64,000 bases of DNA from Rhipidocladum racemiflorum (lineage: Eukaryota > Streptophyta > Magnoliopsida > Poales > Poaceae): contig CM070576.1 of the NCBI GenBank assembly GCA_036346355.1, positions 53,925,712-53,989,711 of the forward strand, given 5' to 3'. The notes below the pieces were generated by a model, which searched no databases, was not told where the DNA came from, and saw nothing but the letters and a program-made list of their open reading frames with translations. Shown one piece after another: positions 1-10,880 of the stretch. The number at the start of each line of letters is the position of its first letter. The first letter of the stretch is position 1. The translations under genes were made by a program, and so were the position numbers.

Positions 1-1704
1 ACAGGCTGCCATATCTGGCTCTGAACCTTCAGACTCCATTAGGGTAAAGTTTTCATCAGTTTTTCTTTTGGAATGTATCACTTCTCAGGCAATGTTTACG
101 TTGTCTTCTTACATTGTGCAACCTTCAGGTGGTTAATGCATTGCTAACACAAATGGACAAACTGAAGTCTTGGCCAAATGTTATCATTTTGACAACATCG
201 AATATTACCACAGCTATTGGTATTGATTTTCTGCCTTTTGACTTTTATGAAGTTAATATTTCATCGCCTGACGGCCCACTGTGTCATCTCTGTATGCAAA
301 GTTGCTGGGAGCTTTTGCATGACTTTGTTTTTTGAACAGCAGTACTGTAAATAATCAACATCTGGACAAATTTGGACGACTTTGATTGTTGTTAGTTGGT
401 CAAGTGAATCACTGCACAGAGCAGAGGGCACCATGATTATGTTATTTGCAGAAATTGTATTTTCTATAGCAGCTCATTTCCTACTCTTTTTTTTGTAACT
501 AAAATTACATCATACCTAAGAAGATATTGTTGCCAGCAACAAAGAGAAATCAATTGTGCTCAGTAATCTGTTGAGCCAACAACAATTGGAGATGCTTACT
601 TATGGACAATTCATTCTATCTTATTTTAATTTGTATTGGAGAGCAATCTGCAGATTTTTATAATACTCCCACGGGCCACAAATAGTTGTCGTTTTAGACA
701 TTGACATGGTCTCCAAAACACAATTTTGACTACTAATTTATATTATAATATATTTATAAAACCTAATAAAATTATAATGTTATGAATGTAATTTCTGAGG
801 CAAATCTATACATACGATTTTCATGTATTAAATTTGAATATTTAAAAAGATATTGACAATCACAGTTTCGAAAGTTTGACTGCATTTATGTCTAAAATGA
901 CAATTATTTGTGACTGGAGGGAATACTTTTTAAACATATATTGACTCCTACAATAATAAATGCTAATTCTTGTCTACTTCGCAGATATTGCATTTGTTGA
1001 CAGGGCAGACATCAAGGCATATGTTGGACCCCCTACACTTCAAGCACGATATGAGATTTTGAGGTCATGCTTACAGGAACTTTTACGAGTAGGGATTCTT
1101 ACTTATCCTAAGGTACTTGTTCTTTGTCGCCAACTTGGTTCCTATAATGCCTTCGCTTTTTCCTTATTGTACATCAGTACCAGAGTTGCTCATGTTGTGC
1201 ACATGGGCCACTTAAATCCGAGAAAAAGCAATTTTTTTACCTGAAATGCTGGATGAACAAAAACTGCTTTGTGAATATTCGATTTTCAGCTTTGTTGCAA
1301 TCTCTGAATCTTAAAAAGTATTATTTTCTGCAAATGCAGGGTTCTAATCTGCCTTGTATTCTGAATTATTCGACTCTGAAGGAGAAGGCGCACTGTCCTG
1401 AGGCTAAAGAACCGCATGGTACACTTTATCTCTCCGAATTACTCCATGAAGCTGCAAAACTGTGCGAGGTAAATAAGAAAACCGATACACGTACGGGCTA
1501 TCTGCCGTAACCGAAACATTTCCATCAGGCTGACAGTGGCGTTTTCTTTTTAATCTCGTACAGGGATTAAGCGGAAGATCATTGAGAAAACTTCCTTTCC
1601 TGGCACATGCTTCTGTTGCCAGCCCTTCGTGCTGTGACGCCTCTACTTTCCTGCGTACGTTAATACAGACTGCGCGAAGAGAGCTCTCGGAATCACGTGG
1701 TTAA
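1..1704 (+). CDS. CRC1: CRC1/PCH2 (TRIP13-like) AAA+ ATPase, C-terminal five exons
   Basis: Partial gene entering from the left edge. Exons read as join(1..43, 129..219, 985..1112, 1340..1468, 1564..1704), about 176 residues, stop TAA at 1702-1704. All introns are GT-AG and the phases agree. Visible motifs are NALLTQMDKL and ILTTSNITTAI (the AAA+ Walker B/sensor 1 region), then DIAFVDRADIKAYVG and the C-terminal helical lid. These are typical of PCH2/TRIP13, the ATPase that remodels HORMA-domain proteins. In rice the orthologue CRC1 is a synaptonemal-complex component needed for meiotic recombination; that role is family knowledge, not seen here. The N-terminal region and the Walker A motif lie outside the window. 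The 765-bp intron at 220-984 holds a Stowaway-like MITE that does not touch the splice sites. The family assignment is secure; exact exon ends are inferred from splice consensus. Confidence 0.93.
666..923. mobile_element. Stowaway-like MITE in CRC1 intron
   Basis: Inverted ends of about 34 bp, starting CTCCCNC...CACAAATAGTTGTC and mirrored at 890-923, are flanked by TA on both sides (664-665 and 924-925), the target site of Tc1/mariner-type MITEs. The interior is AT-rich and non-coding. Ends resemble those of the MITE at 5064-5317, so both probably belong to one family. Confidence 0.8.
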
Positions 1705-2030
1705 TTCCACGGTGATTACTTGGTATACCAAATGGCTAACAGTTCGACCTTGGGCTAATTCAAAGCCTGAGGTGCCAAAATACAAGTAAATCCACTCCAT
1801 CTTTAGGTTTAGAACAGCAGAAGTTCAGAATAGATGTGGCTGTTATTTCATTATTTCGATCTTCTGTAAATTACTACAGTAGGGAGGCATTGTACCTTGA
1901 GGGACGTCACCTTGTTACCTATCATGAAGTAAGCGCCATATTTTGGTGACCAAATCAGATTTGTTTCCGGTTGAAACTTGAAACGGAAAAGCTAGTGTAC
2001 ATTATGCGGTATGCTTTTCGTACTGCCAGG

Positions 2031-3697
2031 CAGGGTTCATATTTTCGTTTCGAGCCAAGTTTTCAAGGTCCCAGCGGTACCGAATTTTGCAAAAAACCGT
2101 TCGAATTTCGTCAAAAACAGCTCGAAATGAAAAGTCAAACGCATTTGAAATCTGGTCAAACGAGCTAGCGAATTTCGCGAAAACCGCTCGGTTTGGGGCG
2201 AAATTCGTTCGAAATTTGATGAAAACCGATGAAAAGTTGGAAACATAGAAAAGATTATAAAAAAACAAGAAAAATTGAAAAAAAAAATGTTGGAAAATTT
2301 GTAAAAAAACCATTAAAAACCTTTGCTATATAATAAATGTAAAAACAAGTACGGAAAACTACGAAAAAACTACAATGTGATCTTTCCTAAATATGGAAGA
2401 ATTTTGACATAACCTTTGCTATATTTTAGACAATTGCAAATTGTAAAGCAGGCATTTAACAATAATATGTGAACAAATACTACTCACAATCATTCAAACA
2501 ACAAAAATAGGCATTCACATAATGACATAGCAATATCATTCACATTTTAACATCATTTACATTTCAATACATTTTATTTGAAGTTGTAAAGTAGGCATAG
2601 CTTCGTCATTCTTCCAATATTTGCCTACATGAACGGAATATCTCTACTATATAAAGTGAGAGTTTCTTCCCACGTCACATTAATTGCCCTGTTTAATTGT
2701 CCTACTTAATTGCCCTGCTTAATTGCCCTACGCAAGAAACGAAGCGTTGCTTTAATTAGCCAGCTTTCGCAAGAAACGAAGCGTTAAAGATAGATGTTTG
2801 ATCTTATGAAATAGTATTTTTTTATTTTTTTAATCTTTATTTTTCGTTATCAATTTTGTTTTTCGTAGCAACGCACGGGTATGTAACTAGTTATTAAAAA
2901 AAATTGAGTTGCAATGTAATGAAACATAGAAATGAAACAAAATTTTGACATGACATTTGCTATATTTTAGAGTATCTGAAGTTGTAAAGTAGGCATATTT
3001 TCACATATCACATTAGCATTCACATATCAATCCATTAAGTGCAAAAAATAGCATTCGTGTTGAATATTTAGTTATGATATGATTCTCTCTCAAAATAATA
3101 GGAAAAATGATAGACGGTTCATTACTAAAGGTCTCATATAATTCTATATGATTGTTAACAAGTTAAACTGGGGATTTTGATTTAGTCTAATGATCTTTTA
3201 GCAGTTTATATGTGATTTGAAGAAAAACTCATATGTATGTTCTGAATACAGATTATGATTTTATGGATAGTGCCCTTCTTGCCTCATGCTGCTGGTTTTT
3301 ATAAGAAAATATTAGAACTAAATATACTTCAATAAATATGACAACTAAATATATTTTAACAAATATTTATACTAAATATACTTCAATAAATATTGCTACT
3401 AAATAAATTCAAGCCTGCAGGCCGAGTTTTTCTTCTTCTTTTTTGCTTTTTTCTATTATCTACATTTTCAATTGCTCAAATACATCTCTAAAATTCGGAT
3501 TTTCAAAAAAATATTCACACCAATGGTCACAGGGCTATTAATACTAATTATAGAGAAATTTTGGATAAATTTTTTCATTTTTTTTATATTTTTTGAATTT
3601 GAATTTGAATTTGAGCGAATTTCAGAACAGTTTTCAATTTCAATTCCGAGCGATACGGGCGAAATTCGGTCTGTTTTCAACGAAATTGTGAACCCTG
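2031..3697. mobile_element. Non-autonomous hAT transposon (1,667 bp)
   Basis: Terminal inverted repeats of about 19 bp start CAGGGTTCA and continue with (T/C)A(T/A)TTTCGTT at the left, matched at 3679-3697. Flanking 8-mers CTGCCAGG (2023-2030) and CTGCCAGC (3698-3705) agree at 7 of 8 bases, as expected for a hAT 8-bp target duplication. The empty-site sequence CTGCCAGC is found in the adjacent duplicate copy (about 3860). The interior is AT-rich with no transposase reading frame. A Helitron is nested at 2641-2890. Confidence 0.85.
2641..2890 (+). mobile_element. Short non-autonomous Helitron (250 bp)
   Basis: Begins TCTCTACTATATAAAG directly after an A and ends GCAACGCACGGGTATGTAACTAG directly before a T. 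This matches grass Helitrons (5' TC, 3' CTAG, insertion between A and T without target duplication). The TAGCAACGCACGGGTAT block near the 3' end is a familiar grass Helitron terminus. An 18-bp word, CGCAAGAAACGAAGCGTT, occurs twice inside (near 2733 and 2767). I do not see a strong terminal hairpin. Nested in the hAT element. Confidence 0.8.
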
Positions 3698-3962
3698 CTG
3701 CCAGCATCTGCATATTACGACTTACGAGGCGTTGAATGGAGACGGAAATTGACGTGATTGTTTGGTTCATTGGCTGAAAGGAAGCAGGGATCAGAATTGT
3801 TTCCTGTTGAAACTTGGAACGGAAACGCTAGTGTACATTATGCGGTATGTTTTTCGTACTGCCAGCACCTGCATGTTACGACTCACGAGGCGTTGAATAC
3901 GAGGCGTTGAATGGAGACGGGAATTGACGTGATTGTTTGGTTCATTGGCTGAAAGGAAGCAT

Positions 3963-4415
3963 GGACCAAACACCCAACTTCTTCAGTCGTTTCCAGAAGC
4001 TGAAGCTAATCTAGCAACAAAGCCATCACAACAAAGCGCTAGGGGCAAATTTCTTGCGAAACAGCTTCGGGGCTCTCTGAAGCAAGATCATACCGCATCG
4101 GCAGCTGTACCGTGCATACACACGATGCAAGATCGTCATTCCTACATTTCCAAACACTGGTATAACAAGTATATAACAATATAACATTGCTGGTTGAATC
4201 ATTCATTGACCAGCAATCACGCCCAGCAACTCAAGTCTTGGACCATAATCTGCAATTGAGCACACAAGTTCTCAACGGTGTCGATCAAGCTACGGGGAGT
4301 GAATGTACAGAAGGGAAATAAGAACCATGACATTGCTGGGTTGTTCAAGGGTCTCTTAAGAGTCTACTTAAATAAATGTGCATGGCACACAACCACAAGG
4401 ATTGCAACCCAGATT
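3963..4415. other. Intergenic stretch, probable 3' UTR of the FLX-like gene
   Basis: No convincing reading frame. Because the FLX-like gene runs on the minus strand and stops at 4416, the right part of this stretch is probably its 3' untranslated region. The gene on the other side, CRC1, also ends towards it (convergent arrangement). Confidence 0.4.
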
Positions 4416-7400
4416 TTACCTCTGGGCTCCTCTGGTTGGGTCATATGCGGAAGGATAAAGAGCTGGTGCTGGTGCTAGTCCTGGATTAGCAGCTCCACTG
4501 CTTGACTGAACCAGCCCAGCAGGATATCCAGCGCTACTAACTGCACCGTACATGCTTGCAACATCGGTAGCTGCGCCACTGCTTATTGGGTGCTGAGGTG
4601 CAGTGTAGGTGGCAGGATAACTGGGCAGGGTGCCTTGCGCATAACCTGCAACTTGATAGCCAGAATAGCCTGCATATGCACTGGCATGCGCAGGATGCAG
4701 CTGGTAAGTGGTAGCATTATAAGCTGTTGGGTAAGCGAATGCCCCAGCTGGGGTTCCTTGCTGGTATGCCCCAGGTTGGGTGGTTCCTTGCTGGTATGCC
4801 CCAGGTTGGGTGGTTCCTTGCTGGTACGGCCCAGGTTGGGTGGTTCCTTGCTGGTATGGCCCAGGTTGGGTGGTTCCTTGCTGGTATGCGGAGGGGTGAT
4901 TGGCATATGCACTTGCATACGGGTTTGTGGCTGCTGGCACTGCTGCAGCTTGTGCTGTCCCATGCTGCGAAGCAGTCACCTGTGCTGCTGCTCGTTGGAA
5001 GAATCAGAAGCAATTAAAACATTAGTGTGTCGTTAAGCACAAAAGGAGCAACACATACACACACTCCCTCCAGTCACAAATACAAGTCATTGTGGGATAC
5101 GTGTAGTCAAATTTTCAAAACTTTGGATATCAATATCTTTCTAAATATTTAGATTGGATACATGGAATTCATATGCATAGATTTTTCTCAAAATATACCT
5201 TCATAATATTATAATTTCATTGGGTGCTATAACTGTATTAAAATAGAAATTAGTGGTCAAAGTTGCGTTTTGGGGACTGTGTCAATGCTCAAAACATGTA
5301 TTTGTGACTGGAGGGAGTATATATCAAGACAGAATGTGCATGCAGAGAAATGTACGAGCCAAATAATGTGCATGCAGAGAAATGTACGAGCCAAAAAATC
5401 CTAAACAAGGACATTCCAAAAGGACCAAAGCAAACATTTGCAAATGAACCGATAGATAAAAATAGAGAGGTGCTTCTATGTTTTCCCTCCTAATACTAGT
5501 TGCACAAATACTGCAATCCTTGCATGTCATGTACACAATATAATTTCTCACATATGTATGCATGCAGAGAAATGTACGAGCCAAATAATGTGCATGCAGA
5601 GAAATGTACGAGCCAAAAAATCCTAAACAAGGACATTCCAAAAGGACCAAAGCAAACATTTGCAAATGAACCGATAGATAAAAATAGAGAGGTGCTTCTA
5701 TGCTTTCCCTCCTAATACAAGTTGCACAAATACTGCAATCCTTGCATGTCATGTACACAATATAATTTCTCGCATATGTATGCGCCATAACTTCTCATAA
5801 CATTAGGGCCAGTTTAGAGCTATGAGCTATTTAATAAGGGACTGTTTGTTTTTGCTTTGATTCTCTAAAAGCAGATTCTGGATTGTGGTTATAGAGAAGC
5901 CGATTCTCCGAAAGCTGGAATCCAAAAGCACATATCAAGTGGATTGTGGATTCTAGTGTATATGGATGGGCTAGATTGTGAGAATCGGATTCCATAATCA
6001 GGCTGTTTGTTTTTTATTCAGCTTTTGGGGTCAGAATCCATAATCAGAATAAAAAACAAACAGGCCCTAAGCCTACTTATAAGCTTCCAGTTTTAGAGTC
6101 GAAACCAAGAATCTGATGGTCAGATAAGGCAGAATTTATCTTGTAGTATTCACTCAAATAAGTCTGATAACAACATGTCTCTGTCATGTCTCTGTCATGC
6201 ACGTAAGCTGTTAAAAGTGTCTCATTTAAGCCGCACCATAAAACGTAATTTAACCTATTTGTTGAAGAAGTTGAAACTTAATCTACACCAAACACTTTTT
6301 ATGGCGCGCAAGTTTCAGAAAAAGACATGTACTTTGACACAAGTAATATAGAAGAGAGAACCACGTAACACATGTACCTAGACATCACAATGCCAGACTG
6401 CAGTTCTGTTGGAAATAATAATTGGTGATGGGCAGGGCAACCATGATTCAGAATCAGAGGAAAAGTCTACGAAAAACAGCTTGAGGGTCTTAAACAACTA
6501 AGACAAAAATCTAGCGGGATCTGCTACTTACATAATTAAATGCATCAGAGATTGAACGTAAATGAAACTGGCCCTATATGAGTAAAACCCAGTCTGGTTC
6601 CACCCTTACGAGTTATGATCTTCTACAAGTACAGCCCAGTCTGGTTCCACTCATATCCAAGAAATTAAGGGAATGAGGAGAATTCACAGAAAAACATAAA
6701 GGTAATGAGGAGAAAATACCCTGTGCTCGCTTTTCAGCATTTGCCACATCAGCACGTAACTTTTCAGCCTCTTTAGACATGGTTATCAAGTTCATTTCCA
6801 TTGTCCGCATCTGCTCAACTTGCTTGATGTTTGTATTTTTCTCATACTCAAACGCAGATCTTGGCATGGTTAGGAAAAAAAAAATCATATTAACAACCTA
6901 TTTACCACCAAAGCTTAGGTTGGCATGGAAACTATTAGAAGGAACATTATCACAAACCTTAGATTCTGATGCTCTTTCTGTAGCCCATCTAGCTCAGCAA
7001 GCAATTCAGGAAGGTTATTGTTGCTACCAGAGAGTTTCTGTAGTTCTTTATTCACATTCTCTATCTCAGAGGTTAGCATCTGCCTTTCAGTAATAAGTCT
7101 CTTTGCCTCCATATGCACTTGGTGAAGTTCCTTCTTCACTGCATCACCAGCCTGTATGTCTGCTTCCATTAATCTGATTCTCTCCACATAATCTCTTATT
7201 TGCATATCAGTCTCTGACTGAACATCACTGAGGTGGGTGCGGATCATTTGCATCTCTTTCTCAGTATCAACAATATCCTGCCTCAAGACTACATGGCTTG
7301 ATGCTAATCGCTGATTCTCCCGGATAAGCTTTTCTGCCTCTGCCGTCTGTATGGCAAGCTTGTTTTCCAGGATATCCAGTGTGGTGGCAGAAGGAGGCTC

Positions 7401-7502
7401 CAAAGGTTGACGACCAGGGAGGCTGGTTGCAGGGAAGGAACCATGTCGCATCAGACCGGGAGCTTGGGCACTCCGTCCATCTAGGTGTCCACGGTGAGCC
7501 AT
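4416..7502 (-). CDS. FLX-like coiled-coil protein (FLOWERING LOCUS C EXPRESSOR-LIKE family)
   Basis: Coding exons read as complement(join(4416..4984, 6720..6859, 6958..7502)), about 417 residues. The ATG is in the second transcribed exon, four bases after the acceptor at 7506. Residues 1-45 are low complexity. Residues 46-230 form a long coiled coil with LAIQTAEAEKLIRENQRL, LRQDIVDTEKEM, VKKELHQVHMEAKRLI and EQMRTMEMNLITMSKEAEKL, the signature of FLX/FLL proteins. In Arabidopsis these bind FRIGIDA and promote FLC transcription; in grasses the role is less clear. The C-terminal exon is Tyr/Gln/Gly/Ala-rich with four perfect 10-residue repeats. The last acceptor lies in a CAG run (minus-strand GAGCAGCAG, 4985-4993), so starts at 4990, 4987 and 4984 all keep frame. 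The 1.7-kb intron 4985-6719 contains two MITEs and a 222-bp tandem duplication. Confidence 0.88.
4747..4890 (-). repeat. In-frame 30-bp minisatellite in last FLX-like exon
   Basis: Four near-identical 30-bp units (4771-4800, 4801-4830, 4831-4860, 4861-4890) plus a partial one at 4747-4770 encode repeats of the type YQQGTTQPGP/A. The single changes between units (TATGCC, TACGGC, TATGGC) are mostly conservative, alternating Pro and Ala. Copy number can vary without breaking the frame. Confidence 0.9.
5064..5317. mobile_element. Stowaway-like MITE in FLX-like intron
   Basis: Ends CTCCCTCCAGTCACAAATACA and its mirror at 5297-5317 are nearly perfect inverted repeats. The right flank is TA; the left flank has decayed to CA. 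No coding capacity. Confidence 0.75.
5338..5781. repeat. Two 222-bp tandem copies in FLX-like intron
   Basis: The sequence from 5338 (GCATGCAGAGAAATGTACG) repeats from 5560 with only a few substitutions. Each unit itself starts with a doubled 32-bp word (GCATGCAGAGAAATGTACGAGCCAAA). The high identity suggests a recent duplication. Confidence 0.9.
5838..6067. mobile_element. Tourist/PIF-Harbinger-type MITE (230 bp)
   Basis: Inverted ends GGGACTGTTTGTTTTT and AAAAACAAACAGGCCC are flanked by TAA on both sides (5835-5837 and 6068-6070), the 3-bp target duplication of the PIF/Harbinger group. The interior is a long imperfect hairpin with GGATTGTGG/AGAATC words. Located in the FLX-like intron. Confidence 0.8.
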
Positions 7503-8436
7503 TAACCTGAAATAGCAAATATTGTCAAAAAGGGAACCAAATTCAGAAACTGCTTCAGCGTATGCAAAGTAATAATTAAACAAATATGTTGTGCGATGCA
7601 TGTCAGTTACCCACATTCGGACGCCAGAAAATAATTGCATGCATCACGCCAACTGACATGTCACACCATTAATTACAGAAACACTTAGCAATTTTAACGT
7701 AGGTAATGTTAAATCGAAAGATTATAGCTACTACGCTTTTGCCTATTCATGAGTTTACACATTACCTGGGGTTAAGTGCACACACAAAAGCACTCTTCCA
7801 AGACCTACAAGCTTGAACTCCCACCACATGGACATCAAAACTATAACCTAAATACATCTCAACATATCATGACCCCTGATTGACAGGATCGAGATACATC
7901 AAGAACATACCCATTGTAAGGTCAAAAGGAGCGGGAAGGGCAACAGGGAGGAGAACAAACCAGCTATGTCAACAAACAAAGCATTAAGCTAAATCTCCGC
8001 ACTAGTCTATTGGAAGATACTGCATGCACTCCATCGCAGTGATTGCAAGATATGGTATACCATGAAAAGACTCTCATGATCGAGTGTATCCTAAGCACAA
8101 TCCTTTCGGGAAGCATCGTCTATAAAAAAAACCTAGCAAAATGGCGCACAAAAATAATCCACAGAGCCGCACCGGAGGCAAACAAACCGAGAAAACAAGG
8201 ATATTCTCGCCGAAACCCGATTCAGCTTCCGAGTAGAGTAGCCTACACGGAGCGGATACGCGAATCGACCACCCAACCCAAGCATCCCTCCGGGGCCGGA
8301 TGCACCTAGGGTTTCGCATCCAATCCAATCTAATCCAACAACGACGCACACAAGAACCAGATGGCATCTCGAAGGACTATCCGATTGCTAACAGAACGGA
8401 CTAGGAAAAGCGAGCCCAGTCATGGCTAGGGCTTAC

Positions 8437-8760
8437 CGAGGCAGGATGGAGGTCCGGACCGGACGAGGCGGAGATCTCGTAGGCGACGATGCTGGCGCTC
8501 GACGGAGGCAACGAGGAAGAATGGAAGGGCCGCCGCCGCCGGCGGCGGCGGCGGAAGGGTTGGGGATCGGGGAGGTGGGTTTTGCTCCGCTCCTGTGCCG
8601 AAGCGGTCCGAACGGGTAGTGCGGTGCGGCGCGGCGCTGGCCGAGAAGAGACGGTGATGTGAAGAGACTGTTCCTATTTTCGGCCGTCCGATCGTGATCA
8701 ACGGTGCACATAGGTCACCCGTGCGAAACCGCCTTCCGCCAGCCGATGCTGTGATTAGGG
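8437..8760 (-). promoter_or_regulatory. FLX-like 5' UTR exon and proximal promoter
   Basis: On the minus strand a GC-rich stretch ends at 8437 with the donor CTCG|GTAAGC, the natural partner of the acceptor at 7507-7509 just upstream of the FLX-like ATG. I infer a non-coding first exon of roughly 200 bp and a promoter in 8640-8760. The stretch 8510-8760 has a close copy at 12406-12660. No exact transcription start can be set from sequence. Confidence 0.55.
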
Positions 8761-8780
8761 TGCGTTTGGTTGGAGGGCAG

Positions 8781-10159
8781 TAGGGATGGCAATCGGGTCG
8801 GGTAGCTCTGGGTCCTACCTTCCTGGACCCGGACCTGAGACCCGAATTTTAGATCCGAACCCAGACCCGAAAGCACCTACGGGTCCATATTTGGACCTAG
8901 ACCCGGACCCGATGGGTACCCAGGACCCGACGGGTACCCAAGACCCGAAACAGCTCTTTAGAAAACAGCAAAAATCAAATGCTAACTGTTAGTCCTCAAC
9001 TTGCTGAAGTACTGACAATCGGAAGATCATGTTGTATGGAAGTGAACATCCTCTGGACAGTACACATTCTCCATACAGCACATGAAAATGTAGCGAAGCT
9101 ATCATGATTAGAAAAGCAGTTAGTTCACAAGACTTTAGCATTTTACATGACAGTAGATTCAATAGTTCAATATAGCCGAGTTTGCAGAACAATGTGAATT
9201 CAAATTCTATCTTGGAAATTAACTGGTCTCTTTAAATACCTTTGCAGTATTTTTTCCTTTGTGGGCATGACAGCGTTTGCAGCAAACATATAAATGCTCA
9301 TCAGACACAATTATTGATTACTTTGTTTCTATTATTCCCAAGCAGCTTCAGCCAAGTTGCGCAACACAAATTGTAGGCAGCACCGGATGGTTGGCGCACT
9401 CTAAGGAAGCATCAAACATATGACTAATCTAACGATGCACACAAACCAAGTTATTGATTGTTCTCAAATGAGGCTTCGATTTAAGGAAAGCGCTCCAAAC
9501 TTTGGCATGTTGTATGATGTGTAAACAACAATCTTACTTACACACAACCAGCAGCAGTAACGGCGAACGGAGAGCGGTCTCGGTGGCACGGCTTGGTGGT
9601 GGAGTCGACTGCGAACGGAGCCTGATGGCGGCCTTAGTGGCGCGGCCTCGCCGGTCACCGGTTCCCCTCCCTCCGGGTGGCGCGGACTTGGTGGCGGCGC
9701 AGATCGGGGTTGGCGTTCCGGCCTTTGGGGACAACGGGGAGACGGGGACTCGGCCACGACGGGGATGGCCGCGACTCCAGTGCTCGGGCGACGCCGCGAC
9801 GGCCACCGGCCGCCGGCGTAGTGCGTGACAGGTGAGGACTGAGGCGGCTAGGGTTCCCGGTTCGATCGGAATGGAATGGATCGGATGGGCTAAGACGACG
9901 TGGAGTACTGGAATGTATTGACGACTACTGGACAACAGGACGAGTGATTTGGGCTGGCCGAATTGGGTTTGGCCAAATTGGGTTGGGTTCGGTCCGGGTC
10001 TATTATACCCACGGGTCTATATTAGTAATCAGATCTGTATCCGGATCCGGACTCGGACCCGACCAAAAATACCCATGGATTCAATTCAGCCCTAGACCCG
10101 GACCCATCGGGTCGGGTACCCACGGGTACCCAGACCCATGGGTATTTTTGCCATCCCTA
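8781..10159. mobile_element. hAT transposon (1,379 bp) with perfect 8-bp target duplication
   Basis: Starts TAGGGATGGCAA and ends TTGCCATCCCTA, flanked on both sides by GAGGGCAG (8773-8780 and 10160-10167). Subterminal regions are crowded with GACCCG, GGGTCGGG and GGGTACCC words (8800-8950 and 9990-10145), as in hAT subterminal transposase-binding arrays. No transposase frame is visible. The interior holds a GC-rich block with an excellent splice donor (see 9542-9880). Inserted upstream of the FLX-like proximal promoter. Confidence 0.9.
9542..9880 (-). other. GC-rich exon-like block inside the hAT element
   Basis: On the minus strand this block begins with a leader-like AACCCTAGCCGCC stretch, stays GC-rich for 300 bp and ends at a consensus donor GTAAGTAAG (9533-9541) followed by AT-rich, intron-like sequence. 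It is either the leader exon of a lost transposase gene or a captured first exon of a host gene. I recognise no protein domain in any frame. Confidence 0.35.
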
Positions 10160-10880
10160 GAGGGCAGTGCCTGGATGGGATAGGGCGATCCCAGTTTTTC
10201 AGGTTATCGAGCTGTTGGGTTGAAGGGATGGGGTAAATGGAGGCATCCAAGAAAAAGGAATATGCTTTGAAGATGTTGTATCAACCCATCCTAAAAAATC
10301 AACCGGACGAGTCCATCCAATCCGGCTGGCGTGGACGAAGCCATCCCAAAATCGACCGGACGAGTCCGTCCCTTCTCCCCTCCTCTCGCATCCCATCTCT
10401 TCTCCCCGTTCATCGCCTCCTCTCGGTGTTCTTCGTCTCCCCTCGCCGTTCGGGGCCAAGGTGTGGGGCAGCGGCTTAGAAGCGAAAGGTGGAGGTGTGA
10501 CTCGGTGAGGTGGAGGGACGGCCCGGTGACTCAGGCGAGGATGAGGATCGCTGACAGCGCATAGGCGAGGAGGAGGGACAACGGCTCAGGGCGAGGAGGC
10601 GGGACAGCGGCTCAAGGCGAGGAGCGCACACAGATATGAATTTCTTCCCCCAAATAAAAGGTATAAACCCCAATCTACCGCTGCTCCTCCAAATCAAAGT
10701 TTTTTTTTTTTTTGTAAAAAGTCCCCAAATTTTTTTAAATTTGTGGAAAGTCCCTCGAAAATTATTCTATCAATGTGTGGGCGCGTGGCGGCTGGCGTGG
10801 CGTGCGCTGTGCCCACACATCTAATAACTATTAAGAGACAATGTAAAGGCTCGTTAAGGAACAACGAAAAAGCCATTTTC
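10160..10880. other. Intergenic, repeat-derived; no gene seen
   Basis: Contains a doubled word CAACCGGACGAGTCC/CGACCGGACGAGTCCGTCCC (about 10300-10370), a CT-rich stretch and degenerate GGCGAGGA repeats to 10625, then a T-run at 10700. No frame resembles a known protein. Confidence 0.4.

Larger units (their letters stand above)
1955..3962. repeat. Tandem duplication of ~165 bp, left copy split by a hAT element
   Basis: The unit at 3791-3962 (from ATCAGA-TTGTTTCC through the repeated GAGGCGTTGAAT words to GAAAGGAAGCA) is also present immediately to the left as 1955-2030 plus 3698-3790. The left copy is interrupted by the transposon at 2031-3697. The right copy therefore preserves the uninterrupted (empty-site) sequence. 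The right copy also has a small internal duplication of GAGGCGTTGAATAC. No coding capacity is seen. Confidence 0.85.

Noticed and set aside
4590..5036. Plus-strand reading frames opposite the FLX-like last exon
   Set aside because: They arise from the 30-bp minisatellite being open in several frames; the minus-strand frame is the one that joins in phase to the coiled-coil exons.
5336..5790. CRISPR-like repeat array
   Set aside because: It is a two-copy 222-bp tandem duplication in a plant intron, with no short repeats separated by unique spacers.
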